Of a stretch of DNA of 32,778 nucleotides, positions 8,257-15,877 are shown one piece after another. The number at the start of each line of letters is the position of its first letter. The first letter of the stretch is position 1. The notes under the pieces were generated by a model, which was not told the origin of the DNA, made no database searches, and worked only from the letters and a program-made list of their open reading frames with translations. This stretch comes from Gammaproteobacteria bacterium (GTDB lineage Bacteria; Pseudomonadota; Gammaproteobacteria; Steroidobacterales; Steroidobacteraceae): the NCBI GenBank assembly GCA_004297335.1, contig SCUD01000185.1:1-32778 (forward strand). Direction: 5' to 3'. A program made the translations under genes and the position numbers.

Positions 8257-8925
8257 GGGCTCCGGCAGCGGTGGTGGTACCGGCGTCGTGACCGGCCCCG
8301 GTGGCACGGCCGGGGCCGCGCCGCGCAGCAGCAGGCGCACCGCATCCTGTTCCATCAGTTCGACCGCCAGCTTCGCGGAGGCGTCCCGCATTGCGCGCTG
8401 CGTCGCCAGCTGCAGCGGCCCGCGCGCACTCAGTCCGCCCGCCTCCTCGCGGCCATAGCCGGTGTAGGTATAGCCGTCCACGCGCGCGCCGGCACCGTCG
8501 TAGACCGTCAGCAGGTAGCGGATGGTCACCAGGTACGCATCGCCGGCAACGTCGCGCGGCGTCAGGAAGGAAAACTCCTGGAAGCGCGGTTCAAGCACCA
8601 TCGCCAGCGGCGGCCGGATCGCGCCCGCGCGTTCCAGGTCCTCGACCGGGACGAGTTGCTCGAACATCGCCGCGAGCAGCCAGTCCAGGTTGCGCACGTG
8701 GGCGCTGCCGAGAGTGACCTCGTAGTCGATATTCTGGCGCTTCTCACGGTGCACGTACTCGCGGAACTCGCGCGGATAGTGGATCCCGACGCGCAGCGGC
8801 AGCCGGTCCACCAGCGGCGCCGGGAGCCCGGCCTGGGTCGCGACCTGGGTCGCCGAACAACCGCCCAGCAGCAACAGCAGCACGGGCAGGGCCGCGCGGA
8901 ATCGCTTCATGCCGGAATGACTCAT
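8239..8925 (-). CDS. Predicted outer-membrane lipoprotein, last gene of the VWA/FHA/kinase block
   Basis: The 228-residue product has a lipoprotein signal (MKRFRAALPVLLLLLGGC, modified Cys23 if the first ATG is used). Its ATG at 8925 overlaps the stop of the upstream VWA gene (ATGA); an internal ATG at 8910 would give a tighter signal peptide, so either may be used. The mature part contains VGIHYPREFREYVHREKR, EVTLGSAHVRNLDWLLAAMFEQLVPV and a beta-rich segment with YLLTVYDGAGARVDGYTYTGYGRE, ending in a proline-rich tail. I do not recognise a named family. Its pattern of a surface-exposed lipoprotein processing several beta strands is shared with other lipoproteins of the block, which suggests an outer-membrane part of the same assembly. 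Confidence 0.8.
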   Translation of the reverse strand: MSHSGMKRFRAALPVLLLLLGGCSATQVATQAGLPAPLVDRLPLRVGIHYPREFREYVHREKRQNIDYEVTLGSAHVRNLDWLLAAMFEQLVPVEDLERAGAIRPPLAMVLEPRFQEFSFLTPRDVAGDAYLVTIRYLLTVYDGAGARVDGYTYTGYGREEAGGLSARGPLQLATQRAMRDASAKLAVELMEQDAVRLLLRGAAPAVPPGPVTTPVPPPLPEPSLPPG

Positions 8926-9944
8926 CCGCCGCTCCGCCTTCGTGGCTCGAAATCCTTGTCGGTCAGGCCGACGAAAGTCCCGCCGTTGCGCGCACAGAGT
9001 ATCCGCATCAGCGTCGCGTAGCGAACGCTGGTGTACTGGGGCACGTCCTCGCCGAGCGGAAAGCCGACGGCGTGGATCCGCGCCAGCCGCCCACCAGCCC
9101 GGTCGCTGCGGTTGATGCGATCCACCGTATCGACGACCTCCTCGATCGATGAGCCCGTGAACTCATCGCCGAACACGAAGATGCTCAGGCGCTGGTTGCC
9201 GGTCGAGAACGAGCGGAGCGCGGTCACAATGCCCTCCACCGGACTCGAGTTCGAGAAGGCCTGCCAGCGCCGGAATCGGTCGAGGATGGCCCGCCGCCGG
9301 GCCGGCGAATCGGGGATCCAGCGCCCGCGATACTCCGGGAACATGTAGCCGCCCATGTCGTCCATGACCTGGATGCCCTTCAGCTGCGGGTACAGGTCGA
9401 GCACCTCGGCCAGCTTCTGCTCGGCGCGCCGCCAGCTGAAGGTCTGCATCGATCCCGAAGTATCGACGACGAAGATGACATGTTCGCTGTCGACCGGAAT
9501 GCCGCCGATCGGCTGGTCGGCGCTGCGCCGGAAGCGCGCGCCCAGCAGCCGCTTCATCTCCTCGGTCAGCGACTGGCGCGCGGTCTGCAGCGAGCCCGCC
9601 AGCGTCTCGACGGCCTCGGCCTCGCTGCGGCTGGCGGCAAATTCTCCGCTGATCAGCGACAGGTCGCCGCGCAGCCGTGCCGCACGGCGCTGCTCCTCGG
9701 AGAGCTGCTCGATCCGCGTCTTCAGCTCGCGCTCGAGCGCGAGGCTGTAGCCGCGCAGGTCGAAGAGCTCCTGCTGCAGCTTCGCCACCTGCGCGTCGAG
9801 GTCCTCGCGGGCCTGCTCGAGCTGGATCGGCTCGCCGACCTCGTTCAACACCAGCAGCAGGATGATCGCGCCGAAGCCGCAGCAGATGCAGTCCAGGAAC
9901 GACAGGCTGAAGGTCTCGGCCTCGCGCCGCTGGCGTCGCCTCAT
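8922..9944 (-). CDS. VWA-domain membrane protein with TolR/MotB-like N-terminal segment (second copy)
   Basis: The product has 340 residues, starting at ATG 9944 inside the stop of the previous VWA gene (ATGA). Domain order: a single N-terminal membrane segment TFSLSFLDCICCGFGAIILLL (11-31) with Asp18 near its cytoplasmic end; a long coiled coil (about 40-140); and a von Willebrand A domain (154-330) with MIDAS motif DTSGS (161-165), a SSPVEG loop (233-238) and FGDEF (Asp260). The N-in, C-out topology puts the VWA domain in the periplasm. The membrane Asp and its position recall ExbD, TolR and MotB, and a TolQ/ExbB-like gene lies three genes upstream. VWA domains bind proteins through a metal ion. 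Its partner and exact job are inferred only. Confidence 0.85.
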   Translation of the reverse strand: MRRRQRREAETFSLSFLDCICCGFGAIILLLVLNEVGEPIQLEQAREDLDAQVAKLQQELFDLRGYSLALERELKTRIEQLSEEQRRAARLRGDLSLISGEFAASRSEAEAVETLAGSLQTARQSLTEEMKRLLGARFRRSADQPIGGIPVDSEHVIFVVDTSGSMQTFSWRRAEQKLAEVLDLYPQLKGIQVMDDMGGYMFPEYRGRWIPDSPARRRAILDRFRRWQAFSNSSPVEGIVTALRSFSTGNQRLSIFVFGDEFTGSSIEEVVDTVDRINRSDRAGGRLARIHAVGFPLGEDVPQYTSVRYATLMRILCARNGGTFVGLTDKDFEPRRRSGG

Positions 9945-11035
9945 GGCCAGTCCCGCGCCGGGCTCAGGAAGGCGCCGCCGGTCTCGCGCGCGAGCCGCCA
10001 GAAGTACGTCGGCGCCGAGGGATCGCCCTCCATCGGCAGCAGCACCACGTTGATCGGCGGCGGCGCCGGTGGCAGCGACCGCACCGCGCGCACCATCAGG
10101 TCCTCGCGGCCCTTCGCGTCGATCACGCGCCGGACCGCGGGCGTCCGCTCGCCCTGGGTCGGCAGGCCATCGGTCACCAGGATCACGTTGTCCGGCGCGG
10201 GGCTGAGGGCGCCGATCACGGCGAAGGCATTCAGCAGGCTGGTACCCTCGGCCGGCACCGTGCTGCGCAATGCCTGCAGCGCCGCGCCGAGTTGCTGCCC
10301 GTCGCGCGCGGCGAGCCAGCGTCCCTCGCTGCCGGCGACCAGCGGCCAGGCCTGCGTGTTGAATGCGTAGACCTGGAACTGCGCGGCGGCGGGCAGCTGC
10401 GAGGCGACCCAGTCGACGGTACCGATCGCCTGCTGCCACTTCTCCGCGCGCAGCTTGCGCTCAGCAGGCATGTTGCGCAGCCGGATCACGTTGACGACCG
10501 TCTCGTCCAGCATGCTGGCGGATGCATCCACCAGCACGAGGATGCGCTGGCCACCGACCTTCAACCCGGTCAGGTACTGGCGGTCGCCGTCGCCGGTCAC
10601 GGCCCGGACCTGCTGGCCGGTCTGCTCCGGCTCCGCCGCGGCCTGCAGTCGCCGGGCTTCCTCCTCGAGGGAACGCAGGTCGGCCTTGAGTCGCTCGAGG
10701 CTCTCGCGACGCGCCAGCGTGTCGTACTGGTACCGCGCCAGTTCCTCGCGCGTGACCCGGATCCGTTCCAGGATCTCCCGCGAGCGGCCCTCGGTGCGGA
10801 CCCGATCCTGATCGGTGCGCTCGAGTGCGTTCTTCAGTTCCGCGAGGTGCTTGTAGCCTTCCAGCACCTGCTGCTCGATGCGGCGCGCCTCGGCGGCGAG
10901 ATCCTCGCTCTCCTTGATCTTGAACAACCCGGACTGCGCGCTGATGATCGTATAGAAGAGCACGACCGCGCCGAAACCGCAGGAGATCACGTCCAGGAAG
11001 GACAGGCTGAAGGTCTGCGTGTTGCGGCGCGCCAC
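9941..11035 (-). CDS. VWA-domain membrane protein with TolR/MotB-like N-terminal segment (first copy)
   Basis: The 364-residue product begins with a GTG at 11035, three bases after the previous stop. It repeats the plan of its neighbour. The membrane segment is TFSLSFLDVISCGFGAVVLFY (8-28) with Asp15. A coiled coil occupies about 42-135. The VWA domain (163-356) has MIDAS DASAS (170-174), the threonine loop EGTS (263-266) and TDG with Asp289. The two proteins share TFSLSFLDxIxCGFGAxxL almost exactly but diverge elsewhere, so they are paralogues likely to act as a heteromeric pair. TolR, ExbD and MotB act as dimers inside a pentameric channel, and two different VWA proteins could fill those two places. 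That comparison is inference. Confidence 0.85.
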   Translation of the reverse strand: MARRNTQTFSLSFLDVISCGFGAVVLFYTIISAQSGLFKIKESEDLAAEARRIEQQVLEGYKHLAELKNALERTDQDRVRTEGRSREILERIRVTREELARYQYDTLARRESLERLKADLRSLEEEARRLQAAAEPEQTGQQVRAVTGDGDRQYLTGLKVGGQRILVLVDASASMLDETVVNVIRLRNMPAERKLRAEKWQQAIGTVDWVASQLPAAAQFQVYAFNTQAWPLVAGSEGRWLAARDGQQLGAALQALRSTVPAEGTSLLNAFAVIGALSPAPDNVILVTDGLPTQGERTPAVRRVIDAKGREDLMVRAVRSLPPAPPPINVVLLPMEGDPSAPTYFWRLARETGGAFLSPARDWP

Positions 11036-11038
11036 GAC

Positions 11039-12391
11039 TCAGTCCACCGCGACGAGTTCCAGCACGACGCCCGGCGTGCCGAGGCGCAGCCGGTCGCCGG
11101 GCGCCAGCACCGCCGAACCGGTCACCCGTGTGCCATTGACGAAAGTGCCGAAGCGGCTGTGGTCGCGGACGACGACCTCGCCGTCACGCCGTTCAAGCGT
11201 GCAGTGCTGGCGCGAGATCCCTGGCTGGGATCCGCTGATCACGAGCCCCCGGCCCGGCCCTGGATCGGAACCGAGCACCAGCGGACCGGTGCCGAGCACA
11301 TGCGCACGGCCGGCGAGCAGCACATGGGTCGGACCGGGCCCTGTGCCACGGTGCGCCGGCCCGTGCACCGCCGGCGCAGCGGCATGGCTGCGCGGCAGCG
11401 CGGTCAGCAGTGCCGGCACCGGAGATTCGCTTGCGGCGCCCGTGGCATGGCGCGCGGCACCGGCGGCCGCGGCGATGTCCGGCAGCACCATCACCTCCAG
11501 CACCGGCAGTGCCGCAAGGCGCTCGCGCAGCCCCGGCAACGCTGCTGCACGCGCCGACAGCGCGAGCGTCGCCGGCTCGCCGACGGGCCGGCTGCCCTGC
11601 ACGAGTTCGACCAGCTGCGTATACCAGGCCTCCGCGGTCAGGATGAACTGGTCACGCTGCAGTGTGGTCGCGAAGCTCGCCGTTCCTGTATCGATCGCGG
11701 CCTCGACCTCCGTGGCCTCCGCGAGCGCCGCGAGCCACTCCGGCAGTCGCTCGTGCAGCCGCTGTTCCGTGGCGGCTTCATGCAGCGGGTCGAAACGGGT
11801 GTTCCGTACCATCGCATCGCTGATCAGTTGCGCCCACGAAGCATGCAGCACGCGCAGGCCGACGCGGGGCGCCACGGCGACCTGGCGCCGGCGCAGGCGC
11901 TGCGCTCCGTCCATCAGCGTCAGCACGGACTGGTGCAGCTGTACATCGAGATGCAGCACCAGTTCCCGCGCCGGCAGGTCCGCGCAGGCCGCGACCGCGG
12001 CATCGATGCAAACGGTAATCGGTATCGCGAGATGCCGCGCGATGCCGAGGGCGAGGCCGAGTTGCCGCGGCCGCATGGCGCCGGGAACCGCGAGCGCCAG
12101 CACCCCATCCGGGCCGCCCACCTCGGCCCAGAGGAGCGCGAGGTGGGCTGCGGCCAGGTGCGCGTGGGTCACGGTACTGATCCCGGGGCGCGCCAGTGGC
12201 TCCACCGACAGCTCGCTCCAGAAACGGTCGACCGCGAACGCCGGCCGCAGCCGCGCGGCTGCGGCGGCGGCCGCGCCGACCACGACTCCTTCGGGCTCAA
12301 GCAGCGCAATGCCCGGGCTCGCGATGAGGCGCTCGCGATCGCGGACGGCGAGCAGCGCCGCGTCCACGAGCTCGAGCCCGACCGTCGCCAT
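11039..12391 (-). CDS. Hsp70-like (ASKHA) domain fused to a C-terminal FHA domain
   Basis: The 450-residue product starts at ATG 12391, two bases after the stop of the channel gene. The N-terminal 300 residues resemble Hsp70/YegD-like proteins (SPGIALLEPEGVVVGAAA…RLRPAFAVDRFWSELS, with a LHLDVQLHQSVLTLM strand at 146-160), but the phosphate-binding glycines are degenerate, so ATP hydrolysis is doubtful. Residues about 365-448 are an FHA domain with GSQPGISRQHCTL (387-399), DHSRFGTFVNG (410-420) and GDRLRLG. FHA domains bind phosphothreonine peptides. The obvious source of phosphothreonine is the kinase encoded four genes upstream. No membrane segment is visible, so it should sit in the cytoplasm beside the channel. 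Confidence 0.82.
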   Translation of the reverse strand: MATVGLELVDAALLAVRDRERLIASPGIALLEPEGVVVGAAAAAAARLRPAFAVDRFWSELSVEPLARPGISTVTHAHLAAAHLALLWAEVGGPDGVLALAVPGAMRPRQLGLALGIARHLAIPITVCIDAAVAACADLPARELVLHLDVQLHQSVLTLMDGAQRLRRRQVAVAPRVGLRVLHASWAQLISDAMVRNTRFDPLHEAATEQRLHERLPEWLAALAEATEVEAAIDTGTASFATTLQRDQFILTAEAWYTQLVELVQGSRPVGEPATLALSARAAALPGLRERLAALPVLEVMVLPDIAAAAGAARHATGAASESPVPALLTALPRSHAAAPAVHGPAHRGTGPGPTHVLLAGRAHVLGTGPLVLGSDPGPGRGLVISGSQPGISRQHCTLERRDGEVVVRDHSRFGTFVNGTRVTGSAVLAPGDRLRLGTPGVVLELVAVD

Positions 12392-12393
12392 CG

Positions 12394-13191
12394 TCAGCGC
12401 ACCTGCAGGTGGCGCAGCAGTTTCTGGTCGAGCCAGGTCTCGGCATCGAGCACCAGGCGCTCCTGCGCGAGCTGCAGGTTGTGCAGCAGGAACATCAGCA
12501 GCAGCGACAGCAACAGCGCGATCAGCGTCGAATTGAAGGCAATGCCGAGGCCCTCGGTGACGCCGGCGATGTCGCCGGTCACGGCCTTGTGCGCCGCGCC
12601 GAGCGCGTCGCCGATGCCGCGCACGGTGCCGATGAAGCCGATCGCCGGGATCGCCCAGGCGATGTAGCGGATCATCGACAACTCCGAGTCCAGCCGCTCG
12701 GCCTCGGCCTGGCACACCGAATGGCCGGCCTCCGAGACATTCTGTATGTTGCGGGTCGCGCCGAACCGCGCGAGCGCCGCCTTCGCGGCGCGCACCGCCA
12801 GGCACTGCTGCTGCGGCGCGGCCAGCGATTCGAGCTGGCGCACGTACTCGCGCGTGTCCTCGGGCAGGATGCGCATGCCCTCCGGCACCTGCACCGGGTC
12901 CGCCTCGAGCGCTGCCCGCTCGGCGCGCGTCGTGCGCGCCTTGTAGCCGATCATCGACAGCGCCCACAGCATCAGGATCAGGCAGCTCTCCTGCTCGTAG
13001 TCCTTGACGATCACCCACAGCGAGCGCTGCGGCACGTAGTCCGGGTCGCTCTTCATGGCCTCGGCCTGGGCGGCCAGCACCGCTGTCGCATTCGGTCGTA
13101 CGAGCGTGACATAGAAGGCGTGCACGACGATCAGCGCGGCCAGCAGCGACAGCATGCTGAACAGGAACTCTCTCGGATAGCGGCTCTTCAT
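12394..13191 (-). CDS. MotA/TolQ/ExbB-type proton channel family protein
   Basis: This family forms pentameric inner-membrane channels that convert proton flow into movement of a TolR/ExbD/MotB partner. The 265-residue product has membrane segments at about 9-30, 69-84, 172-193 and 217-237, with a cytoplasmic stretch between the second and third. The diagnostic region AIPAIGFIGTVRGIGDAL (180-197) and GLGIAFNSTLIALLLSLL (214-231) aligns with the last two helices of ExbB/TolQ; Thr189 and Thr222 occupy the places of the channel threonines. The start ATG at 13191 follows the small exported protein by seven bases, with GAGG as ribosome site. No ExbD, TolR or MotB gene is present; the two downstream VWA proteins carry the matching Asp-containing segment. 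Confidence 0.85.
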   Translation of the reverse strand: MKSRYPREFLFSMLSLLAALIVVHAFYVTLVRPNATAVLAAQAEAMKSDPDYVPQRSLWVIVKDYEQESCLILMLWALSMIGYKARTTRAERAALEADPVQVPEGMRILPEDTREYVRQLESLAAPQQQCLAVRAAKAALARFGATRNIQNVSEAGHSVCQAEAERLDSELSMIRYIAWAIPAIGFIGTVRGIGDALGAAHKAVTGDIAGVTEGLGIAFNSTLIALLLSLLLMFLLHNLQLAQERLVLDAETWLDQKLLRHLQVR

Positions 13192-13198
13192 GGGATCC

Positions 13199-13501
13199 TC
13201 AGATGTCGATCGGGAACGCGACCGGAAAGTCCGCGCGGACCTTCTCGCTCGGTATGAAACGCTGCGGCGCCGGACCCGCGGTCGCCGCGCCGGGCGGCAA
13301 TGGCGGCAGGACTTCCTCTTGCTCCGCCACGGCCGGTTCGGGCGCGGGCTCGGGCGGCGCCTCCGGCTCCGGCCCGGTCTCCGCTGCCGGAGGGGGTGCG
13401 GCCACCGGCGGTGCTGGCGCCGGCGACGGCACCCTCGGTGGATCGATCGCCCAGGCGGAGGCGGCGAGCAACGCGGCACTCAGGGCCAGGAGACGCGTCA
13501 T
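13199..13501 (-). CDS. Small proline-rich exported protein
   Basis: The 100-residue product has a cleavable signal peptide (MTRLLALSAALLAASAWA, about 1-18), a Pro/Ala/Glu-rich linker (19-75) and a distinct C-terminal tail, RFIPSEKVRADFPVAFPIDI (81-100). I know of no named family. The contrast between a low-complexity linker and a specific, hydrophobic-acidic tail suggests that the tail docks on a partner in the periplasm. It lies six bases after the SUMF1/PEGA gene and seven before the channel gene, so it belongs to the same transcript. The small size and composition lower certainty about its exact role, but the signal peptide and gene packing support a real gene. Confidence 0.75.
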   Translation of the reverse strand: MTRLLALSAALLAASAWAIDPPRVPSPAPAPPVAAPPPAAETGPEPEAPPEPAPEPAVAEQEEVLPPLPPGAATAGPAPQRFIPSEKVRADFPVAFPIDI

Positions 13502-13507
13502 CGCTGC

Positions 13508-15877
13508 TCACTCCGCATAACGCGCCAGGCGGAAACCGAGATCGGGCCGGCCGCTCACGCCAACATCGCGGGCAGCGAGGCGCAGCTCGGTCAACTTGCC
13601 GGTCAGCCAGCCGGCACCGCGGATCACGTAGCCGTCGCCGTCGCGTGGTCCGACCGGATCAGTAGCGACGTGGTCCGGGCCGACCACGTAGATCGAATAG
13701 CGATCCGTGGTCCACTCGAAGACATTGCCACCGAGATCGTAGAACCCAAGTGCGCTGGCGGCGAAGCTGCCGACCGGCGCAGCCACCCGGAAGCCGTCGT
13801 TGTAACCGCTGATCGTCACCGGCGTCAGGTAGATCGCCGCGACGTCAGCCCAGTTCCCGGCGCCGGCCGCCACCGGCAGCGCGTCGCCCCAGGGATAGCG
13901 GCGGCGGGCCGCCTGGCCGTCGTGGCGCGCCACGAATTCCCATTCCGCCTCGGTGGGCAGGCGATAGCCGGTGGTCGCCGGTTCGATCAGTTCGTAGCGA
14001 CCGTCGCGCAGCTGATAGGCGGGCACGAGCTTCTCGCGCTCCGACAGCCAGTTGCAGAACGCCGCCGCATCCTGCCAGCCGACCCGCACCACCGGCTGGC
14101 GATCCAGGTCCAGGGTCTCCTCACGGAAGATCCCCGACAGGTGACCGGCGCGGAACTCCCGGAACTCCCGGTTCGTGACCGGGTGCCGCGCCAGGTAGAA
14201 GGGGCGGCGCAACAGCACATTGCGTTCGGCTTCATTCGAGCGCCGGCCTGCCTCGCGGCGCGGGCTGCCCATCACGAAGCGTCCACCGCTGACGAGCCGC
14301 AGTTCGCCGCCGAGTCCCGTGGTCACGCGCGCTGGCAGGCCGGCGCGGCGCGCAGCCTCCGGCGAGCTCAGGCGGTATTCGACCAGCTGCGGCTGGCCCG
14401 CCTGCGGCAGGACCGTACTGCGGAAGGTCTGGAGCCCCGCCTTGCGCACTTCCAGCTGATGCGGCGCCGCGGGCAGCATCAGGGCCTGGTTGGCCGGGCC
14501 GCGTGACACGCCATCGATGAACAGCTCCGCGTCAGCCGGTTCGCCGCTGACGCGGATCTCGCCGAGCACCGCATCGAGCTCGAGTGCGAGCACGCTCTCG
14601 CGGCCCGACTCCACGCGCACCGTGCGCGTCGCAGGCGCGAAACCCGCCTTGCTGATCAGTACTTCCTGCGGCAGGCCCGGAGCCAGCGCGACGGCCAGCG
14701 GAGTGCGGCCCCGGTACTGGCCGCCGATGCTGACGTCAGCGCCGGCTGGATTGCTGCGCAGCACCAGGCGGCCATCCGGCAGGCCGAGTTCCACCGGTCC
14801 GATCAGCAAGGGCTTGCCGGCCTGCACGGTGACCTGGCTCTCGAAGCGGCGGAACTGCGGATGCACGATCGCGAGCGTGTAACGGCCGGCGTCGAGTTCG
14901 GTCGTGAGCGGTGTCTGGCCGAGTTCGCGGCCATCCGCCAGCACGCGGGCACCCGCCGGCACGCTCTGCACGGTCAGCGCGGCGAACCCGGGCTGCAGAG
15001 CTACGCTGACCGCCTGCCGCTCGCCACCGCCGGTGACCTCGAGCCGCAGGGCCTTTTCGACGTACCGCGGCGCACGGATCGCGAGCTCGCGCGTGCCGGC
15101 CTCGAGCTCGAACTCGCCTGGCAGCTCGCCACGCACGATGCCATCGACGACGAGCGTGGCCGCGATGCCGCCGGTGTCGAAGGCAACGAGGCCCGGCAGG
15201 CGCTCGAGCCCGACGATCACTTCCCGCGCCTGGCCGCGCGCGAGCTGCAAGGGCTGGCGCGCGGTCCGGTAGCCGGGCACCACGACCTCCAGCTCGTAGT
15301 CACCCGGTGGCACGAGCCAGCGATCGCTGAATCCGAGCTCGAAGGCGGTGCCGCGGAAGTCCACGGACTCCGGCTCCGCGGCGGGCGTTGTCGCGATCAC
15401 CACCGTCGCGGCCGTGAACAGCCAGGCGAACGCGAGCGCCACGACCCCGAGGGCAGGCCACAGGATGAAACCGGCCCGCCCGCGCAGCCGGCGCCGCCGC
15501 GAATGCCGCGGCGGGCGCGGCTCATACTCGATGACCGGGATCGGCACGCGGTCGTCGCCCTGCTCGCCGGGGTCCAGGTCACCGTGACCGGCCAGCGGTG
15601 GCTGCGTCAGGTTGGCGACCCCGCCGTGGGTGACGACAATCGTCTGCCGGCCGGATTCCTCGTCGAGCCGGATGCCGACGCCCGCCAGCCCATCGATCGC
15701 ACCGGGCTCCGGCACGACCCGCAGGCCGTCAGCATCGACGGTCACGCGCGCACGCAGTTCGCCAGGCGCGCATCCCGGCACGACGATATCCGCTCCAGGA
15801 CCGCCGACCGACAGCGGCAGGTCCGCCGCCGACAGTGGCCGTACTCCGAGCGGATCCTCGAGCCAGAGACTGCTCAC
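13508..15877 (-). CDS. Membrane protein with PEGA-like repeats and a C-terminal SUMF1/FGE-like domain
   Basis: The 789-residue product starts at GTG 15877, overlapping the kinase stop (GTGA) with GAGGA seven bases upstream. Residues 1-95 may be a degenerate FHA fold (VGGPGADIVVPG). After a basic stretch (RHSRRRRLRGR) comes one membrane helix (about 136-160). Residues 164-505 hold about five PEGA-like repeats, with motifs such as VPPGDYELEVVVPGYR, SVPAGARVLADGRELGQTPL and SNPAGADVSIGGQYRGRTPL. Residues 523-786 are a SUMF1 domain (GGRFVMGS, YRLPTEAEWEF, GGNVFEWT, VIRGAGW, LGFRLAR). The paired cysteines of true formylglycine-generating enzymes are absent, so sulfatase activation is unlikely. The large part should be periplasmic. 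In T6SS, the SUMF1-like TagR acts upstream of the kinase PpkA, a suggestive parallel. Confidence 0.87.
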   Translation of the reverse strand: MSSLWLEDPLGVRPLSAADLPLSVGGPGADIVVPGCAPGELRARVTVDADGLRVVPEPGAIDGLAGVGIRLDEESGRQTIVVTHGGVANLTQPPLAGHGDLDPGEQGDDRVPIPVIEYEPRPPRHSRRRRLRGRAGFILWPALGVVALAFAWLFTAATVVIATTPAAEPESVDFRGTAFELGFSDRWLVPPGDYELEVVVPGYRTARQPLQLARGQAREVIVGLERLPGLVAFDTGGIAATLVVDGIVRGELPGEFELEAGTRELAIRAPRYVEKALRLEVTGGGERQAVSVALQPGFAALTVQSVPAGARVLADGRELGQTPLTTELDAGRYTLAIVHPQFRRFESQVTVQAGKPLLIGPVELGLPDGRLVLRSNPAGADVSIGGQYRGRTPLAVALAPGLPQEVLISKAGFAPATRTVRVESGRESVLALELDAVLGEIRVSGEPADAELFIDGVSRGPANQALMLPAAPHQLEVRKAGLQTFRSTVLPQAGQPQLVEYRLSSPEAARRAGLPARVTTGLGGELRLVSGGRFVMGSPRREAGRRSNEAERNVLLRRPFYLARHPVTNREFREFRAGHLSGIFREETLDLDRQPVVRVGWQDAAAFCNWLSEREKLVPAYQLRDGRYELIEPATTGYRLPTEAEWEFVARHDGQAARRRYPWGDALPVAAGAGNWADVAAIYLTPVTISGYNDGFRVAAPVGSFAASALGFYDLGGNVFEWTTDRYSIYVVGPDHVATDPVGPRDGDGYVIRGAGWLTGKLTELRLAARDVGVSGRPDLGFRLARYAE

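Noticed and set aside
10292-12667. A 791-residue open frame on the plus strand.
   Set aside because: It lies opposite the VWA, FHA and channel genes, whose domains are clear. Its composition is that of an antisense frame in GC-rich DNA and it has no recognisable domain.
8922-13191. A Zorya defence system because of the MotA-like gene.
   Set aside because: There is no ZorB with an OmpA-like domain and no ZorC, ZorD or ZorE helicase or nuclease; the VWA partners are different.
13508-15877. An active formylglycine-generating enzyme.
   Set aside because: The catalytic cysteine pair is missing and no sulfatase gene is close.
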